64,000 nucleotides of DNA from a virus, in the IMG/VR virus record IMGVR_UViG_3300014720_000001, positions 124,001 to 188,000 of that record; one strand, given 5' to 3'. This document shows positions 8,857 to 17,914 of the stretch, one piece after another (position 1 is the first letter of the stretch; each line of letters starts with the position of its first letter). The position numbers were made by a program, and so were the translations under genes. Under the pieces are notes generated by a model. That model saw only the letters and a list, made by a program, of their open reading frames with translations. It did no database searches and was not told where the DNA came from.

Positions 8857-11800
8857 TCAAGTTACAGCCCGACTTAAAGCAGACTGAAAGTTTTGCATGG
8901 CGGTGTTGTAGGCTGCTACAACGTCATTAGTTAAATGCAACCCAACGCTATATGCCGCAAGCAGTTGATTGCTGTACAAAGATATCGAGTATGTTGTACC
9001 GTCCACGGCCTGCGAGTTACGCGCAAATACGGCAAACGGTAGAGAAATCGCCACTACCTGTTCGGTGGCAGCGTTGTCTTGGCTAAATTGATCGTTACGA
9101 AACGCCCGTACGAACTGGCTGCCGGTATTAAACGTGCGCGTAACTCCTAGCAGCGCGTTATGCGTTCCGGGCGCGCCGAAGGAGCCACTTCTGCCGCCCG
9201 CACCATTTCCGCCGCCACCAAACTCCCAAACTTGATTTTGAGCCGCGGCCGCCGCACGAATACCGGCGCCAAGTAGCGCGCCGCTATTGACCGGCGTACG
9301 TTTGTAAACCGACAGATGCGAACCAAGATTTAACGCCACCCACGCGCTCGGCGCAATACCGGTTTGCAAATACTTACTGCTTCCGTTCCCTAACAGCCCG
9401 CCGCCAGAACCAGATTCCACGTAATCCGCAGACGAGAAATTAACATTCGTGTCTGTCGCGTTTCCAAGTTGCGTAGCAGTTAACGCCGGTCCTCTGTATA
9501 GCGGCACAAGACACGCAGTCAGATTATCGCCGCAGAATAGATTGAGGCGGTAGAAGCGGTCACGGATACCGGCGGCGTCAATCGCGTTGCAGAAGTTATT
9601 GACAGCCGCTGCGGTGCCGGGCGAAACAGTGCTGCCAGCCAGATACACGCGGTTTAGCCAATCTTGCGCGTCGATGTTGGCTACCTGCGGGACAATATTC
9701 AGTCCCCACTTAGTCGCCAAGTATTGTTCAACGCGCCGCCGCTCGGCCGCCGTTAAAACGCGGGAGTATGTGATTAGTTCAGCGATATCAGCCGCGAGCG
9801 GGCCGCCGCCTTGCGTCGAGGGATTGTACGCACCCATTTCAATTGCACCCGCGTCGGTGCCAGTGCCAGTTACGGGATCAGCGTCTGCTAATACGCTATT
9901 GACGTATAAGGCTGTGGTGCCGCTCGTCAGAGTACCGCTAAAAAGCGCAGGCGCGGTTACGCCCAACGCCCCGGCAGGAGTAAACACGGATTTATTTGTT
10001 CCGCCCGTGAGCCACATTACGCCGTTGTCGACCATGAGGTTCGGGCCTTGGTTAGACGTTCCCGCGCCTAAAATTGTGCCGAATCCGCCGCCGCCTCCGC
10101 CGCCCCACGTAGTCGGGCCGCGCTTCACGACCGCAAACAACGACATTGTTTGTCCCATGCCCGCGCTGGTCGTAGTTCGCAAACGAGACGTTGAACCATT
10201 CCACGTTAACGTATTACGGGCGTTAATTGTCGTCGCAGAAATAGTCGGACGATTTGCTGCGGTCGTTTGCGTAGCGTGGCGGGCGTTACCAGATTTATCG
10301 TACCAAGCACCTACACCGGGTGTTGGCTCAATTCCGCTTGTTCCGCCCCATTTCGCGGCAAGATACTTTTCAATACGGGCGCGATCGGTCGCTGACAACG
10401 CGACGTTAAAAACAATGAGTTCGGCAATGTCGCCGCTAAAGAAACCGTACGTGCCGCCGCCTTGCGTTCCAACATTAACAGGCAACGCTGTCGCAGGCGT
10501 ATTTCCAGCGTCCATGTACGCCGTGTCAGTACCGAAAGAGACTCCGCGAGAAAAACCAGTAAGTGTCGTTGTCGGATGATTAACGACTGACGACAAAACG
10601 TAAGTGCCGCCGAGAGTAAGCGTGCCACTAGCTGCTGTAACGCTTCTGAGCGTTTCTGCGCCAGTTCTGCGTCCGCCTATAAACGGGCGGCTGTCTTGTT
10701 GCCCTAAACGGTAAATGACTGTACCGCCACCAAAACCAAGCACAAACCGCTCGCCGGCCGCGACGCTATTCGGGCGCACAACCGCAAAACACGTATAACC
10801 CGTGATGTTTTGAATGGCGGTTTGCGCAGCTGAATTACCGGTTAGCGTATTGGCTACTCCGTCAAAAGTTAAAACAGAACGGCTATTAATCGTGGCGGTA
10901 TACGTCGGGCACGCGGTCAAAGCCGCCGTGAAATTTCGCGCATTTCCGCTTTTATCAGCCCACTGCGTCACAGCGTTGCCGGAAAGCGTAACTGTTGCGG
11001 CGTCAGCTGCGTCGAGCCACAGCGCGCAATTTCCGATATCTGTAGGGCTACTTACAGCCGGTATTAACTGCGACAACTGTTGATGCAGCTCAGTGATGCC
11101 CCATTTATTCGCTAGATAACGCTCAAGTCGCGCCAAATTGGTCGACGACAACGCGGACGAAAACTGTAACACTTCACAAAAATACACGTTTTGAAACGAA
11201 CCGGCCGCGTTTTGACGCCCGCCAAAAATGACGCCATTTGCGTTTATTGCTGTCGCGGCCGCTGAACCTGACGCAAGTTGAAACCCGTTATGGCGCAGCG
11301 TGACGGTAGCGTTGTTATTCGTCCAGCCCGTGATAAAACGCTGCCCGAGCGTCGGCGTAACAGCAGGTAAAAGCTGTATGTAACCGCCAGAACTATTGGA
11401 GTACCAATAAAGCATGCCGCCTTGCACCATAATCGACGCCGTGGCGTTTAAACCGATTGTGGCGGAACCGTTTCCCGGCGTAGTAAACCACTGACCGACA
11501 AATAACCACGTGTGCGTAGAAGAACCGGTGACACTTGCGTTTAACAGGTCGTCAACGCCGTCAAATAAAACGGCGTTTCGATTATTAACGGATGCTAGTT
11601 TAAGTAGCGGCCGCGCGGTTGACGTTGCCTGTGTGGCCGCGGGCCGGCCTGATATTTTATTAGCCCAGCGCCCTACGGGAGCGTCGGCGGCAGTGGCGGG
11701 TATTGTTCCTGCGCTATCCTGAAACAGCGTGGACGCGTCGCTTGCGTCCCACCAACCAACACAGCCGGCAATGTCTGTCGGGGCTGTGACTGCAGTGACT

Positions 11801-12060
11801 GGGCCGGCATCCGTAGTGTAAAGCGTGCTGGCATCAGACCCGTCGAGCCACAGCGCCAAGTTAGAAACATCTAAAGGCGTAAACTGCGCGCCGCCGTCCA
11901 TCACAAGCGGGTCAGTGAGGTCTACTACCGTGTTATCTACTTTCTTGGTGTAGACCTTGCCAGAAGCAGCGTTGACGGCCAGTTCGCCTTGAGCTAATTG
12001 CGCTGCTGTAGGAACTGCGCTGGCGGTCGTGCTTGTTTTGTGGCGAATTTCGTTGGGCAT
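8857..12060 (-). CDS. Multidomain tail fibre: adaptor, three LamG-like units, one DAQDW module
   Basis: 1067 residues, the longest protein in the window. The adaptor is MPNEIRHKTSTTASAVPTAA, then GELAVNAASGKVYT. Three LamG-like units follow, each with a (L/G)WLD/WWDASD opening and a closing motif: LARLERYLANKWGI, RARIEKYLAAKWGG and RRVEQYLATKWGL. The C-terminal module (DAQDWLNRVYLAGSTVSP, RDRFYRLNLFCGDN, LYRGPALTATQLGNATDTN) matches those in the neighbouring fibres. The start codon overlaps the stop of the upstream fibre (TAATG). Lectin-type units suggest glycan binding. Confidence 0.9.
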   Translation of the reverse strand: MPNEIRHKTSTTASAVPTAAQLAQGELAVNAASGKVYTKKVDNTVVDLTDPLVMDGGAQFTPLDVSNLALWLDGSDASTLYTTDAGPVTAVTAPTDIAGCVGWWDASDASTLFQDSAGTIPATAADAPVGRWANKISGRPAATQATSTARPLLKLASVNNRNAVLFDGVDDLLNASVTGSSTHTWLFVGQWFTTPGNGSATIGLNATASIMVQGGMLYWYSNSSGGYIQLLPAVTPTLGQRFITGWTNNNATVTLRHNGFQLASGSAAATAINANGVIFGGRQNAAGSFQNVYFCEVLQFSSALSSTNLARLERYLANKWGITELHQQLSQLIPAVSSPTDIGNCALWLDAADAATVTLSGNAVTQWADKSGNARNFTAALTACPTYTATINSRSVLTFDGVANTLTGNSAAQTAIQNITGYTCFAVVRPNSVAAGERFVLGFGGGTVIYRLGQQDSRPFIGGRRTGAETLRSVTAASGTLTLGGTYVLSSVVNHPTTTLTGFSRGVSFGTDTAYMDAGNTPATALPVNVGTQGGGTYGFFSGDIAELIVFNVALSATDRARIEKYLAAKWGGTSGIEPTPGVGAWYDKSGNARHATQTTAANRPTISATTINARNTLTWNGSTSRLRTTTSAGMGQTMSLFAVVKRGPTTWGGGGGGGFGTILGAGTSNQGPNLMVDNGVMWLTGGTNKSVFTPAGALGVTAPALFSGTLTSGTTALYVNSVLADADPVTGTGTDAGAIEMGAYNPSTQGGGPLAADIAELITYSRVLTAAERRRVEQYLATKWGLNIVPQVANIDAQDWLNRVYLAGSTVSPGTAAAVNNFCNAIDAAGIRDRFYRLNLFCGDNLTACLVPLYRGPALTATQLGNATDTNVNFSSADYVESGSGGGLLGNGSSKYLQTGIAPSAWVALNLGSHLSVYKRTPVNSGALLGAGIRAAAAAQNQVWEFGGGGNGAGGRSGSFGAPGTHNALLGVTRTFNTGSQFVRAFRNDQFSQDNAATEQVVAISLPFAVFARNSQAVDGTTYSISLYSNQLLAAYSVGLHLTNDVVAAYNTAMQNFQSALSRAVT

Positions 12061-14723
12061 TACACGGCTCTATTTAGCGCGAGTTGAAACGTCGTCATGG
12101 CGGTACTGAAAGCGGCGGCTTGCGTTGCCGTCATTCCGGCGCCCAAAGAGTAACCGCCCAGCCGCAAACCAAAAAAACGCACCAAGGAACCATCTAGATT
12201 TTGTCCAAACACAAAAAAGGTAAGATTCGACGCAAGAAGCGACGCAGTCACGTCTGTTGTGTTGGTAATTTGCGGTAAACCGTTGATATAGCCGTCAAAC
12301 GAAGTGACGGACGTTCTGTTAGTTAGCCAGTGTTGCGTTGTGGCTAAGGCAGGCGTCCCAACGATCAAATTCAAATTTGCGCCAGCATCAAAAATAACAG
12401 TCGTTTGCCGGTAATCGAACCCCCACCGATTTGACGGCGCCGTGCTAGAGCGCACTCCGATAGGGACCGCCTGATTACCGGCTGAATTTGTTACCCCGAA
12501 TACAAACGCACTGGCATGAAACGACGAAATTACGGGCCATGAAGAAGGCGCAAGCCCGGTATCGAGGCGTTTAGCACCGCCGGGAACGGCGTCGCCGGCG
12601 GCGCCGGTCGCTATTAGTCCTGCTGCCTCGACGTAATCGCTGGCCACGAAATTGAAATTCGTGTCTGTCGTGTTTCCGTACTGTGTGCCGCTTAAACTCT
12701 GCCCGCGGTAGAGCGGCACGCAGCAGGCGGTCAGGTCATTACCGCAGAACAAATTAAGTCTGTAAAACCGGTCCCGCAAGCCAGCAGAATTGATTGAGTC
12801 GCAAAACGTGTTAACCGCATTTGCCGTGCTTTGCGAAACAGCGCCGCCTGCTGCGTAAACACGATCAATCCAACTTTGAGCTTCGGCGTTTGCGACCACG
12901 GGCGGGCGATTTAAAGATGTTTGAAACGCGGCCATTGCCGTAGTGTATGTTGCAACTTGAGCGTCTGTGAGCGCCGCGCCAATGCTGTAAGCGCGCAAAG
13001 GTATGCCCGCGGGCCAATAGCCGCGGGATGTCGTCCCGTTGTTATCTGCAAACACATAAAACGACCGAGTTGTGCTGGCGGGCGTTGTACTTGTAGTATT
13101 TTCAGAAATAAACGCGTTGCTGCCGTATAACCGCACAGACGTCGCAGACGTGCGAGACACAACAAGAAAACTGCCGCTATCTTTGTTGGCTTGCGCCATA
13201 GCCACGACAGTTACGCCGCCCCATATGCCGTCGGTGGTATTACTGCCGCCCTGCCTGAATAGTCGATAAAGATGCGTCTCTGTTTCATCGCGCACAGCGA
13301 CTATATGCGAATTGTTGCCGACGCCGGGGGCTTTATATGCGGCAATGTGACCAGTGCTTAACGTGGGCAGCGCGCTCACCGCCAACCCAGTGTCTAGATA
13401 TTTTGATGAACCGTTGCTGGATAAACCACCAGACACACCTGTTTCCGCGTAATCAGGCGACGTAAACGCAATATTTGTATCCGTCGTGTTGCCGTACTGC
13501 GTGCCTGTACGTGTCTGCCCGCGATACAACGGCACAAGGCACGCGGTCAGGTCATTACCGCAAAACAAGTTGAGCCTGTAGAACCGGTCGCGGATACCGG
13601 CGTTATCAATTGTGTTGCAGAACGTATTTACCGCGTTAGCCGTGCTTTGCGAGACAGTGCCGCCGGCAGTATGCACACGTGTAATCCAATCCTGCGCATC
13701 TGCGTTTGTCGCTGTCGGTATACCGCGCGTTAAAGCCGTTTGAAACGTCTGCATCGCGTTGTAATACGCGAGCGCTTGCGCCGCGGTCATATCCAGTCCG
13801 ACAGAATAGGCGCCAAACGTCCCGCCAGAATAGTCGGCCAACGAATTTGCGCGATTTAACGCAAACACATATAGCGAACTGTTGTTTGTTGTGCCGCCAA
13901 GCCCGTCATTTGTCCCATTGTCGGTCGTTGTTACAGCGGCACCGTTTTTATAAAGCGAGCCGGTTGTGCCAGTCTGCGAACCAATATACATCGCGCCTTT
14001 TTGCGTGTAGTCCGAGTCGAATTTGAAGTTCGTACCACTGCTGTAACGAAAACCGTAATTTGCGCCGGTAGCGCCTGTACCGAGCGAAAATTGTTGAGAA
14101 AGTTGACCCGGACCTTCGGCGCCAATTGCGATGTCAAATTGCGTAGCGCCGCGAACGATTTCGTAAACGGCTAGATGCCGGCCGCTAGTTGGCACAGTGT
14201 TTACAGGAAAACCAGTGTTTAAATACTTTGGGCTACCGCCTTTTAAACCACCAGCAATCGTGCCAGTTTCAACGTAATCGCCGCTGCCAAAACTGTTGTT
14301 AGTGTCAGTCGTGTTTCCGTACTGCGTTCCCGCTAAAGACGGCCCTCTGTAGAGCGGCACTAACGCTGCGGTTAAATTATCGCCGCAGAACAAGTTGAGC
14401 CTGTAGAACCGGTCGCGAATTCCGGCCGCAGTAATCGCATTACAGAAGTTATTGACCGCAGTAAACGTCGTCGCGGATACAGTGCCGCCAGCCGCTATGA
14501 CGCGCGTTTGCCAATCCTGCGCGTCGGCATTAATCCCGGCAAGAGGCTGCGCGCCGCCGTCTGTAATCAACGGCTGGCGCAGATCGAGAACAGTACCGTC
14601 GGTTCGCTTTAGGAACCACGTACCGTCGGCGGTATTTAACGCAAGTTCGCCGTTGGCTAGAAGCGCGGCGTGCGGCACAACGCCTGCTGTGCTGCTGCGT
14701 TTATGCAGAATAGGATTTGGCAT
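12060..14723 (-). CDS. Tail fibre with adaptor and three tandem DAQDW modules
   Basis: 887 residues. The adaptor MPNPILHKRSSTAGVVPHAA, then GELALNTADGTWF is followed by three tandem copies (about 270 residues each) of one module: DAQDWQTRVIAAGGTVS, DAQDWITRVHTAGGTVSQ and AQSWIDRVYAAGGAVSQ. Each continues with RDRFYRLNLFCG, a LYRG motif, a GNTTDTN motif and a closing helix with an F-x2-ALNR-type end. No LamG unit is present, unlike the two neighbouring fibres. The modules have diverged most in their middle parts. Function inferred: receptor-binding fibre. Confidence 0.9.
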   Translation of the reverse strand: MPNPILHKRSSTAGVVPHAALLANGELALNTADGTWFLKRTDGTVLDLRQPLITDGGAQPLAGINADAQDWQTRVIAAGGTVSATTFTAVNNFCNAITAAGIRDRFYRLNLFCGDNLTAALVPLYRGPSLAGTQYGNTTDTNNSFGSGDYVETGTIAGGLKGGSPKYLNTGFPVNTVPTSGRHLAVYEIVRGATQFDIAIGAEGPGQLSQQFSLGTGATGANYGFRYSSGTNFKFDSDYTQKGAMYIGSQTGTTGSLYKNGAAVTTTDNGTNDGLGGTTNNSSLYVFALNRANSLADYSGGTFGAYSVGLDMTAAQALAYYNAMQTFQTALTRGIPTATNADAQDWITRVHTAGGTVSQSTANAVNTFCNTIDNAGIRDRFYRLNLFCGNDLTACLVPLYRGQTRTGTQYGNTTDTNIAFTSPDYAETGVSGGLSSNGSSKYLDTGLAVSALPTLSTGHIAAYKAPGVGNNSHIVAVRDETETHLYRLFRQGGSNTTDGIWGGVTVVAMAQANKDSGSFLVVSRTSATSVRLYGSNAFISENTTSTTPASTTRSFYVFADNNGTTSRGYWPAGIPLRAYSIGAALTDAQVATYTTAMAAFQTSLNRPPVVANAEAQSWIDRVYAAGGAVSQSTANAVNTFCDSINSAGLRDRFYRLNLFCGNDLTACCVPLYRGQSLSGTQYGNTTDTNFNFVASDYVEAAGLIATGAAGDAVPGGAKRLDTGLAPSSWPVISSFHASAFVFGVTNSAGNQAVPIGVRSSTAPSNRWGFDYRQTTVIFDAGANLNLIVGTPALATTQHWLTNRTSVTSFDGYINGLPQITNTTDVTASLLASNLTFFVFGQNLDGSLVRFFGLRLGGYSLGAGMTATQAAAFSTAMTTFQLALNRAV

Positions 14724-14740
14724 CGGTCGTCACCTTACAC

Positions 14741-16306
14741 TTAGAAGGTGCCGCCGTCAACTGTAGACTCGTTGCTAAGAATAGTGCAAGCGGTAATACT
14801 TGCGCCGTGATCGGGGAGTGAGTACGTACGGCTGGCCGTGAGCGTGGCTGTATCCAGAGTGGCATTAAATCCGCTGCTGCCGCCCGCGCGGCCTCTGATA
14901 ACAATACCGTCGTTGTTGGCCGCCTGCCGGAACGTCTGGCCGGTCGCATTCACGAACGTATTGGCGCCGGTGAAAGCGTTGTTGCTGCCGACGTAGGCCA
15001 CCGTGCCGCCAGCGCCAAAGGCTACTGAACTCGCGTCAGTGCCAGTAAAAGTCAAGGTGTTGCTTACCGTCAGCGTCTTACCGTCCGCGATAGTCAGCGT
15101 CGAGCCGGTGGCGGGCTGGGTAAACGACACGCGATTGATGGACGTAGCCGTAGCTGCGCCCAGTGCCGGGGTTGTAAACGACGGGCTGTTGGCGAACACC
15201 AGCGCGCCAGACCCAGTTTCGTCTGAAATAACGCCCGCGAGCTGCGAAGACGTTGTGGCGGCGAAAGCACTTAAGTTATTGCCCGTATAAGCAACAGTAC
15301 CGCCGGCTCCAAAAGCGACTGAAGAACCGTCAGTACCGGTCAGCGTCAGCGTGTTATTAGCCGTCAGCGTTTTGCCGGACGTCACAACTACCGGATTAGC
15401 CCCCGCCGTGACGCGACCGTAAGTATCAACTGTGACGCTGGTGTACGTTCCGGCAGAGACACCCGTAGTAGCGAGGTCGATACTGTCGGCGTTCACAACA
15501 ATACGTTGCGCGCTGGCGGTTACAACGTCAAGCGTGTTGCCGATTTTAGTTAAACCGGCGCCAGCAGTAATTTGACCCGCGCCGGAGAATTGGGCAAACG
15601 TCAGGAGCGTCGTGCCGAGCGTAACCGGCGCAGCGTTTGTCAACACCCAGCCAGAGTTAGCGTTTAATGTGCCCTCTTCGACAAACGTAAACAGGCCGGG
15701 CGTGACTTCAGCGTTTGTATCGGCGTCTGTTGCGCGCGTCCACGCGGCGGTAGCAACAATATAAATACCGTTAGCGGAAGCCGACGACTGATTTTTAACA
15801 AGTACGCGATCACCCGCGACTAGTACAACGTCGTCAATTGTCTGCGCACCTACCAACGTAATATTGGCCGTAGTGGCAGCACGCACACTAGCTTTAACGT
15901 CGAGGCCGGAACGAGCAGCGTCTACGTAGGCTTTAGTAGCGGCGTCCTGTGGATCGACTGGATCTGCGAGACTTGTAATGCGCTGCGCGTTAAACGCTAC
16001 GTTTGCATTCGGAACGGTGAATTCGTTCAGCCGCTTGCCGAGAACGTAGGTGTTGATGCCGGTGCCGGTAACCGTGCCGTCGAGCGTGACTGTGCCGGTG
16101 TTAAACGTGTAGCTGCCGGTGGCTGTGTTGCTGCCAGTCAGCGTCAGAAACGCGCCGATGCCACCAACTGCGGCGACCGTCAGATTTGAGCGGCCGATAT
16201 ACAGGACGTTATCGACTTCATTGTAAGCCAGTTCAGCTGTTGCGAGAGAAGCGGGCGCGCCGGCAGCGCCACTTGTACGGCGCTTAATCTGGATGGTATT
16301 TGGCAT
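14741..16306 (-). CDS. Tail fibre protein with beta-rich shaft
   Basis: 521 residues. The adaptor-like start MPNTIQIKRRTSGAAGAPAS is a shorter version of the one on the other fibres. Residues about 110-235 carry motifs typical of phage tail fibres (LADPVDPQDAATKAYVDA, VLVKNQSSASANGIYIV). The rest is Thr/Ser/Gly-rich repeats including LTFTGTDASSVAFGAGG, which occurs with small changes at least twice and suggests a beta-helical or triple-stranded shaft. The C-terminus, STVDGGTF, resembles the end of the upstream 143-residue protein (ILDGGNF). Likely a structural fibre. Confidence 0.9.
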   Translation of the reverse strand: MPNTIQIKRRTSGAAGAPASLATAELAYNEVDNVLYIGRSNLTVAAVGGIGAFLTLTGSNTATGSYTFNTGTVTLDGTVTGTGINTYVLGKRLNEFTVPNANVAFNAQRITSLADPVDPQDAATKAYVDAARSGLDVKASVRAATTANITLVGAQTIDDVVLVAGDRVLVKNQSSASANGIYIVATAAWTRATDADTNAEVTPGLFTFVEEGTLNANSGWVLTNAAPVTLGTTLLTFAQFSGAGQITAGAGLTKIGNTLDVVTASAQRIVVNADSIDLATTGVSAGTYTSVTVDTYGRVTAGANPVVVTSGKTLTANNTLTLTGTDGSSVAFGAGGTVAYTGNNLSAFAATTSSQLAGVISDETGSGALVFANSPSFTTPALGAATATSINRVSFTQPATGSTLTIADGKTLTVSNTLTFTGTDASSVAFGAGGTVAYVGSNNAFTGANTFVNATGQTFRQAANNDGIVIRGRAGGSSGFNATLDTATLTASRTYSLPDHGASITACTILSNESTVDGGTF

Positions 16307-16315
16307 TGATCACTC

Positions 16316-16747
16316 CTAGAAATTTCCGCCGTCAAGAATGTTGTTTGTGGGAATACCCGAAGCCAGCACCTCAACCCAGTTATTCAAAACAGTGGCCGGA
16401 GCTGTCGCCAAGATAAAAGTCTTGCTGAGGTCAAACCGCACAGCCACATCGCCAACCTGCGCTGGCAACGCTAACATTCCAGCTTCTGAGTTTACAGCAA
16501 ACGTATCATTTATCGCAATTGCTGGAATGTGCTCAGTCGGGATCTTGCCCTGTGTGTCAAGACCGGCAACGCCGTTGGGCACGCCGATATTGTTAGTTTG
16601 CAGCACGTTAAGCGCCGACAGCACGTTTGCAAATGTCGTACGCTTGGTGGCCAAATTGTTCGGGTTGGCCGTATCGACAATCGGCAGCATGTCTGTGCTG
16701 GCGGGCGCAGACTTGGCCGGAAGTGCGGAAATCTTTTTATTTGACAT
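16316..16747 (-). CDS. Short tail fibre or fibre-adaptor protein
   Basis: 143 residues. The first 50 (MSNKKISALPAKSAPASTDM, then KRTTFANVLSALNVLQ) align with the start of the collagen-like fibre at 1371-3731, defining a shared N-terminal domain distinct from the MPN-type adaptor. The remainder (GLDTQGKIPTEHIPAIAIND, VGDVAVRFDLSKTFIL) is a pattern frequent in short phage fibre and baseplate proteins. It ends ILDGGNF, like the next fibre. It is the first gene of the fibre block, separated from the upstream block by 70 non-coding bases. Confidence 0.85.
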   Translation of the reverse strand: MSNKKISALPAKSAPASTDMLPIVDTANPNNLATKRTTFANVLSALNVLQTNNIGVPNGVAGLDTQGKIPTEHIPAIAINDTFAVNSEAGMLALPAQVGDVAVRFDLSKTFILATAPATVLNNWVEVLASGIPTNNILDGGNF

Positions 16748-16817
16748 GTGTTGCCATCCGTGCGCGTCGGGGTATTGCTATTTTAATCTGTCAACACACG
16801 ACAAAAAACTGCCGCAA
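16748..16817 (-). promoter_or_regulatory. Possible promoter region upstream of fibre block
   Basis: The 70 bp gap at the change from metabolic genes to the fibre block contains, on the transcribed strand, a perfect TTGACA hexamer and, a few bases later, TAAAAT. Neither has a partner at standard 16-18 bp spacing, so this is only a hint. A T-rich GGCAGTTTTTTGTCG element just upstream could be a weak terminator of the previous genes. Confidence 0.25.
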
Positions 16818-17120
16818 TTAAAAGTTGTTGTCGTCTTCGTCCTCGCGGCGGGGGCGGTATTTTCGCTTCTTATCGGCTTTTACGCCCTCTAAGTCGTCGG
16901 CCGCGCGGTTGAGCCATTTAGCCAGTTTGCGGGCGTCTGCGGGCGACAGCAACGGCAACTGCGACCCAAATACGTCAACCGTGATGCCCGATTCCGTGTG
17001 ACTACCTGCGTCCCAATCACCAGCCTGAAAACTGACTGTTGGCGAGTCGTCTGGGTTCTTGACGGCGATTACGTTTTTAAATTCTATGTGATCGGGCGTG
17101 TTAACAACAACGGTAGCCAC
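16818..17120 (-). CDS. Unknown protein with charged C-terminal tail
   Basis: 100 residues starting MATVVVNTPDHIEFKN. The first 65 residues look like a small beta domain (VSFQAGDWDAGSH, GITVDVFGSQLPLL). A helix, SPADARKLAKWLNRAADDLE, follows, and a mixed basic/acidic tail (KKRKYRPRREDEDD) ends the protein. It is the last gene before the fibre block and follows the previous gene by three bases. Not recognised. Confidence 0.75.
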   Translation of the reverse strand: MATVVVNTPDHIEFKNVIAVKNPDDSPTVSFQAGDWDAGSHTESGITVDVFGSQLPLLSPADARKLAKWLNRAADDLEGVKADKKRKYRPRREDEDDNNF

Positions 17121-17123
17121 GAA

Positions 17124-17396
17124 TTATTCCTCTTGTAGGTCATCAACAATTACGGGCGTCATATTCCCTACGCGCGTGGCTACAAATTTGCACGCGTAAT
17201 ACTCGTCGGCGTCTTCGCGAGAAAACCCGTCGGCAAGTAATTTGGCGTACAGTTTGGAGCGGCTGTAAACAGGCACGGGGCCGTCGCCGCCGATGTAACC
17301 CACCCCGATCAGGGCGCAGTCCATGTTGTCGAACAACACGGCTTCCGGGTTCAGGTCAGCTAGCTCGGCGAGAATGTGGTGCGGCGTTAAAGTCAT
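17124..17396 (-). CDS. Conserved phage protein of unknown function
   Basis: 90 residues. The layout (an acidic segment with AVLFDNMDCALIGVGYIG, a VYSRSKLYAKLLADGFSREDADEYY helix pair, then a final TPVIVDD) matches a small protein I know from many unrelated tailed phages, in which a DALIG motif precedes a Y-x-D-K-hydrophobic segment and an EDAxEYFxFN motif. No biochemical role is established to my knowledge. The start overlaps the upstream stop (ATGA), so it is co-translated with the 173-residue protein. Confidence 0.85.
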   Translation of the reverse strand: MTLTPHHILAELADLNPEAVLFDNMDCALIGVGYIGGDGPVPVYSRSKLYAKLLADGFSREDADEYYACKFVATRVGNMTPVIVDDLQEE

Positions 17397-17914
17397 CGCT
17401 TCATCCCCAGTTGGACATCTTCTAGGAATAAGATAGCAATATCGCTTGCGCGGCGGTAGCCCTCGCGCACACCTTTTTGATATTCGGGGTCGCCGGGTGG
17501 GGTTGTTTTCTCCGGCATATCGGCAATTGTGGCTAACGCCGCAATAAACCGATTGCGAAGTTTACGGTACTCCGGCGAGTTAGTTACAACAGCGTTTTCA
17601 ACAGATCTTGTCGGCGCGCATACGTCGGCTTCCAGCGCCGGATTTAAGCCTAATCGCTGCAGCGCCCGAGTGGCCTGCGTCAGCGCGTCAAAGTCGCGAA
17701 ATGTCTGCGCTGACCGCGGCGTGTATTTCTGCGCCAGCTCGTGCAAAATCAGGCACAGGTTTGTTATTTCTAGCTCGGCTACGCCCGGCGCCTTTTTGAT
17801 ATTTGCCCGTTCTTCCCGTCGGCGCGCCTCGTTGCGCGTCAGCTTTACAAAGCGGTCGCGTTCTACCTTTTTCTGTACGACTTCAAAAGCGGCGACCGTT
17901 GGCGTCATGCGCAT
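17393..17914 (-). CDS. Unknown helical protein
   Basis: 173 residues. The N-terminal third is strongly basic and helical (VVQKKVERDRFVKLTRNEAR, RREERANIKK). The middle has ITNLCLILHELAQKYTPRSA, and the C-terminus has a helix with SDIAILFLEDVQLGMKR. It overlaps thymidylate kinase by 10 bases upstream and the next gene by ATGA. No catalytic motif is visible. Not recognised; position in a small nucleotide-metabolism cluster is the only clue. Confidence 0.75.
   Translation of the reverse strand: MRMTPTVAAFEVVQKKVERDRFVKLTRNEARRREERANIKKAPGVAELEITNLCLILHELAQKYTPRSAQTFRDFDALTQATRALQRLGLNPALEADVCAPTRSVENAVVTNSPEYRKLRNRFIAALATIADMPEKTTPPGDPEYQKGVREGYRRASDIAILFLEDVQLGMKR

Noticed and set aside
9587-10579. 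A 330-codon plus-strand open frame
   Set aside because: Lies entirely opposite the 1067-residue fibre gene and reads as low-complexity; no start signal or homology visible.
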